From contig JAKAWV010000002.1 of assembly GCA_021827205.1 (NCBI GenBank), positions 60,027 through 124,026 on the forward strand: 64,000 bases of DNA, read 5' to 3'. Source of the DNA: Pseudomonadota bacterium. Lineage in GTDB: Bacteria > Pseudomonadota > Gammaproteobacteria > Xanthomonadales > Rhodanobacteraceae. The translations under genes and the position numbers were made by a program. Positions 61,408-64,000 of this stretch are shown one piece after another (the first letter of the stretch is position 1; every line of letters begins with the position of its first letter). The notes under the pieces are model-generated. The model was not told the DNA's origin. It did not search any database and saw only the letters and a program-made list of their open reading frames with translations.

Positions 61408-63201
61408 ATGCTCAGACATTCCGATCAAAACGCCGCATCGCCGGGCAGCGCGCTGGGCGGCGCCGTGCCCGGCACGCCGCAGGCACGGCGCCAGCGCGCG
61501 CTGATGGCGCTGGCGCCGGTGCTGGCCGTGGTCGGCGCGCTGCTGGGTGCCGCTGCCGGTCTGCTGGCCGTGTTGCTGCCCGTCATGGCGCTGGTCTGCG
61601 CGCTGGCCGCGCTGCTGCTGCTGGCGTTGATGGTTTACGGCAACCTGCTGCGTCGCCGCGCGCTGCGTCGCGCCGAAGTACTGCTGCAGGCTTTCGCCGG
61701 CGAGCTGCGCGAACCAGTCAGTTTGCGTGACGCGCAGGGTCGCTTTCTGTTCGCCACGCGTCCGGCCGCGGCCATGTTGGGCGCCGAGCCAGCCGATGTG
61801 CTGGGCTATACCGAAGGCGATTTTCTCGATCCCGAGGCTGCTGCCGGGCGCGCCGCTGAAACCGCCGCGCTGCTCACCGAGCCGGGGCGGCTCACCCTGC
61901 GCCGGCGCGGGCCTGATCCGGATGGGCGCATGTGCGAATACCTGGTCAGCAAGCAGGCGCTGGCGCTGCCGCGGCGGCGTGCGTTCGGATTGCTGGAGAT
62001 CGGCCGCGAAGTGGGCGGTGAGCGCGCCTGGCGTCAGTTTCAGGAACAACGCGACAGCGAATGGCGCGCGCTGTTCGAGGACCATCCGCTGCCCGCGCTG
62101 GTGATGGCGCAGGATGGCGCGCTGCTGGCGGTGAACGCCGCTGCCGAGCGCTTTTATGCCTACGCCGCCGAGGATTTGCAGGCGCTTGGCGCCAACGCCA
62201 TCGCCGTGGAGCCGAGCAACGATCCCGCGCTGAGCCTGTTGCGCGGGCCCACGCACCGGCGCCGCGACGGACGGCAAATGCCGGTGCAGGTCACCTCCAG
62301 TCCCTTGCTGTATGCGCGTCGCGATGCGCGCCTGCTGTTGATTCGCCCGCGCGAGGGCGCGGCCAGCGAGGGCGAGCTGTATGAGCGGCGTTATCGCGAC
62401 CTGATCGACTCCGGCATCTGGCTGGTTTGGAGCCATGATCGCGATGGCCGAGTGCTGCAGGCCAACGGCGCGGTGGCCGGAGCGCTGGGCGTGGAAGCTG
62501 GCGAATTGGTCGGCCATCTGTTGACCGACTTCATGGAGCCCGAGGATCACGACGCTGCGCTGGCCATGCTCGAGCGCAGCGCCAGCCGGCGTCGCGACAC
62601 CGGCGTGATCAGCATGCGTGGTCGTGGCGGCGAGCGCCGCACCTGGCAGTATCACAGCCTGGCGTATCCCGAGGACACCCCGCCGCAGATCCTGCTGGTG
62701 GCGCAGGACATCACCCTGCGCCAGAACTACGACCGCCAGTTGCGCGAGCGCACCATGAGCGATCCACTGACCGGTGTTTACAACCGCCGCTATCTGGAGG
62801 AGTTCTCCGCGCGCGGCAGCGAACAGCAATTCGGCTGCATCGTGGTCGATGTGGTCAGCTTCAAGCGCTTCAATGACACCTATGGTCATGCCCAGGGCGA
62901 CGCCATGCTGCGCAAGCTGGCGCAATTCCTGCGCGCCGCCTGTCGTAGCCAGGATGTGGTCGTGCGCCTCGGCGGCGACGAGTTCGCGCTGGTGCTGCCG
63001 GATACCAGCGAGAGCGTGCTGCGCGAGATCGCGCACCGGCTGGAACTGCGCTCCGAGGCCGAGCTGGGCTTCGCGGTGTCGGCGGGCTGGGCCTTGCGTC
63101 AGGGTGGTGAGAGCTTCGAGGCGGCCATGAAGCGCGCCGACCTTGATCTGCTCGCACGCCGCGCCGCCGAACGCGGCGGGCAGGGTGAACGCGAGCGCTG
63201 A
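61408..63201 (+). CDS. Membrane PAS-GGDEF diguanylate cyclase
   Basis: 597 residues from the ATG at 61408. Two N-terminal TM helices (about 30-77) precede a region with three PAS-like modules (roughly 90-200, 215-320 and 325-440) and a GGDEF domain (about 445-597). The catalytic GGDEF loop is intact (VRLGGDEFALVLP) and the I-site RxxD (RSQD) is correctly placed. It should make c-di-GMP at the membrane and be product-inhibited. Arginase is upstream and the ECF sigma gene downstream; no link is evident. Confidence 0.92.
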   Translation: MLRHSDQNAASPGSALGGAVPGTPQARRQRALMALAPVLAVVGALLGAAAGLLAVLLPVMALVCALAALLLLALMVYGNLLRRRALRRAEVLLQAFAGELREPVSLRDAQGRFLFATRPAAAMLGAEPADVLGYTEGDFLDPEAAAGRAAETAALLTEPGRLTLRRRGPDPDGRMCEYLVSKQALALPRRRAFGLLEIGREVGGERAWRQFQEQRDSEWRALFEDHPLPALVMAQDGALLAVNAAAERFYAYAAEDLQALGANAIAVEPSNDPALSLLRGPTHRRRDGRQMPVQVTSSPLLYARRDARLLLIRPREGAASEGELYERRYRDLIDSGIWLVWSHDRDGRVLQANGAVAGALGVEAGELVGHLLTDFMEPEDHDAALAMLERSASRRRDTGVISMRGRGGERRTWQYHSLAYPEDTPPQILLVAQDITLRQNYDRQLRERTMSDPLTGVYNRRYLEEFSARGSEQQFGCIVVDVVSFKRFNDTYGHAQGDAMLRKLAQFLRAACRSQDVVVRLGGDEFALVLPDTSESVLREIAHRLELRSEAELGFAVSAGWALRQGGESFEAAMKRADLDLLARRAAERGGQGERER

Positions 63202-63311
63202 GAGTCCGGGACCTGGGACTCGGGAAAAAGTTTGCGCGGTTGCCGATGCGTTTAGCCTTTCCCGGCTCCCGGCCTCTAAACCCTCCGTCCCGCTGCGGCA
63301 TCCAACGCGGC

Positions 63312-63896
63312 ATGATGGATGGAACCTTGCCCGGCCTGCGCCCGCACATGTCGCTGCCTTTGCCTGACGATGCCGATGCGGCTCTGGTCGCTGCGGCGGC
63401 GCGTGGCGCGGTGGCGGCGTTCGAGGCCTTGTATCGACGCCACGCGCCGCGCGTGCTGGGCGTGCTGCTGCGTCTGACCGGTTACGACCACGCGCGCGCC
63501 GAGGATCTCGCCCAGGATGCGTTTCTGCAGGCGTGGCGCGCCTTGCCGGGATTTCGCGGTGATAGCGCGTTCGGCACCTGGCTATACCGCGTCGCGGTGA
63601 ACAGCGCGCTGGCCAGCGTGCGCGCCGCGGGCAGTCGCATCGAAACCTGCGTTGACGAGAACCTGGCCGAAACAACCGCGGCGCAAGCCGTGTTCTGTCC
63701 GCTCGAACGCGGCGACCTGGAGCGTGCGGTCGCAGGCCTGCCGCCGCGCGCGCGCAGCGTGCTGGTGCTGCACGACATCGAGGGCTGGACGCACGCCGAA
63801 ATCGCGTTGGCGCTGGATCTGGCGCCGGGCTCGTGCAAGGCGCATCTGCACCGCGCCCGCGCGCTGCTGCGCGCACAACTGGAGGATCGCGCATGA
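63312..63896 (+). CDS. ECF-type RNA polymerase sigma factor
   Basis: About 194 residues from the ATG at 63312; an ATG at 63348 is an alternative. Sigma region 2 is AAFEALYRRHAPRVLGVLLRLTGY...AEDLAQDAFLQAWRAL with FGTWLYRVAVNSAL, and region 4 is LERAVAGLPPRARSVLVLHDIEGWTHAEIALAL followed by LAPGSCKAHLHRARALLR. It overlaps the next gene by four bases (ATGA), the usual arrangement with an anti-sigma factor. The regulon is unknown. Confidence 0.9.
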   Translation: MMDGTLPGLRPHMSLPLPDDADAALVAAAARGAVAAFEALYRRHAPRVLGVLLRLTGYDHARAEDLAQDAFLQAWRALPGFRGDSAFGTWLYRVAVNSALASVRAAGSRIETCVDENLAETTAAQAVFCPLERGDLERAVAGLPPRARSVLVLHDIEGWTHAEIALALDLAPGSCKAHLHRARALLRAQLEDRA

Positions 63897-64000
63897 ATAA
63901 TCACGATGACACGTCCGCCGCGCTGGCCTTGCGTCGCGCCTTGCGCGCGCTGGCCGATGACACGGTCCCGCCCGCCGCGTTGTGGGACCGCATCGCCGCG
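63893..64000 (+). CDS. Probable anti-sigma factor, truncated by window end
   Basis: The first 36 codons (MNNHDDTSAALALRRALRAL...) are visible and run off the window. ATGA overlap with the sigma gene indicates co-translation, and the anti-sigma role is inferred from that context alone; no anti-sigma motif is yet reached. Confidence 0.6.
   Translation, partial: MNNHDDTSAALALRRALRALADDTVPPAALWDRIAA

Overview
The window is GC-rich, densely packed bacterial chromosome. The gene content points to a gammaproteobacterium of the Xanthomonadales/Lysobacterales, probably near Rhodanobacteraceae. The clues are an S-adenosylhomocysteine riboswitch upstream of ahcY, a branched-chain 2-oxoacid dehydrogenase operon, an ESPR-type autotransporter, and many dispersed intergenic repeats of kinds I associate with that order. 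The family assignment is inference from content, not a database match. No rRNA, CRISPR array or intact transposase was seen; two tRNAs (Gly-CCC, Thr-TGT) are present.

Layout. 0-5 kb: a duplicated hairpin repeat, thiS, an unusual GYF/RDD/pilin fusion and a FecR-DUF6600 envelope protein. 5-10 kb: tRNA-Gly, rimK with its terminator, an OmpR-type two-component pair and a ferredoxin-NADP reductase-like flavoprotein. 9-21 kb: amino-acid and one-carbon metabolism, with ilvE, metF, ahcY (riboswitch-controlled), ppc, the E1alpha-E1beta-E2 operon and kynA. 21-31 kb: two POT-family peptide transporters bracketing a sulfotransferase and a very large glycine-rich autotransporter; a perfect CRP/Clp-type palindrome lies before the sulfotransferase and a 23-bp direct repeat encloses the segment. 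31-41 kb: a TlpA-like thioredoxin, cca, a glycosyltransferase, ovoA (ovothiol biosynthesis) followed by an atypical ADP-ribosylglycohydrolase-like gene, a membrane protein and priA with a DnaA-box pair upstream. 41-50 kb: a frameshifted epimerase, a MATE exporter, sppA, an SDR, a PAS-GGDEF cyclase, a decayed patatin fragment and a thioredoxin/NHL protein. 50-64 kb: L-threonine aldolase, an MbfA-like ferritin/VIT1 iron exporter, a repeat-flanked GT9 glycosyltransferase, sdaA, a glutaredoxin-like protein, birA-coaX-SPOR, tRNA-Thr, an orphan Hpt protein, arginase, a second diguanylate cyclase, and an ECF sigma factor overlapping a truncated probable anti-sigma gene.

How it fits together. Peptide uptake (two POT carriers) sits among amino-acid-degrading enzymes (IlvE/BCKDH, KynA, LtaE, SdaA, arginase), consistent with a peptide- and amino-acid-consuming lifestyle. 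BCKDH would also supply branched acyl-CoA primers for iso-fatty acids. AhcY and MetF belong to the methyl cycle. OvoA, the thioredoxin-like proteins, the glutaredoxin-like protein and MbfA relate to redox and iron stress.

The segments most worth a second look are the sulfotransferase/autotransporter block, the ovoA/ARH-like pair, the RDD-pilin fusion, repeat insertions inside the BCKDH operon (one of them in coding sequence), and two frameshifted genes (epimerase, patatin).
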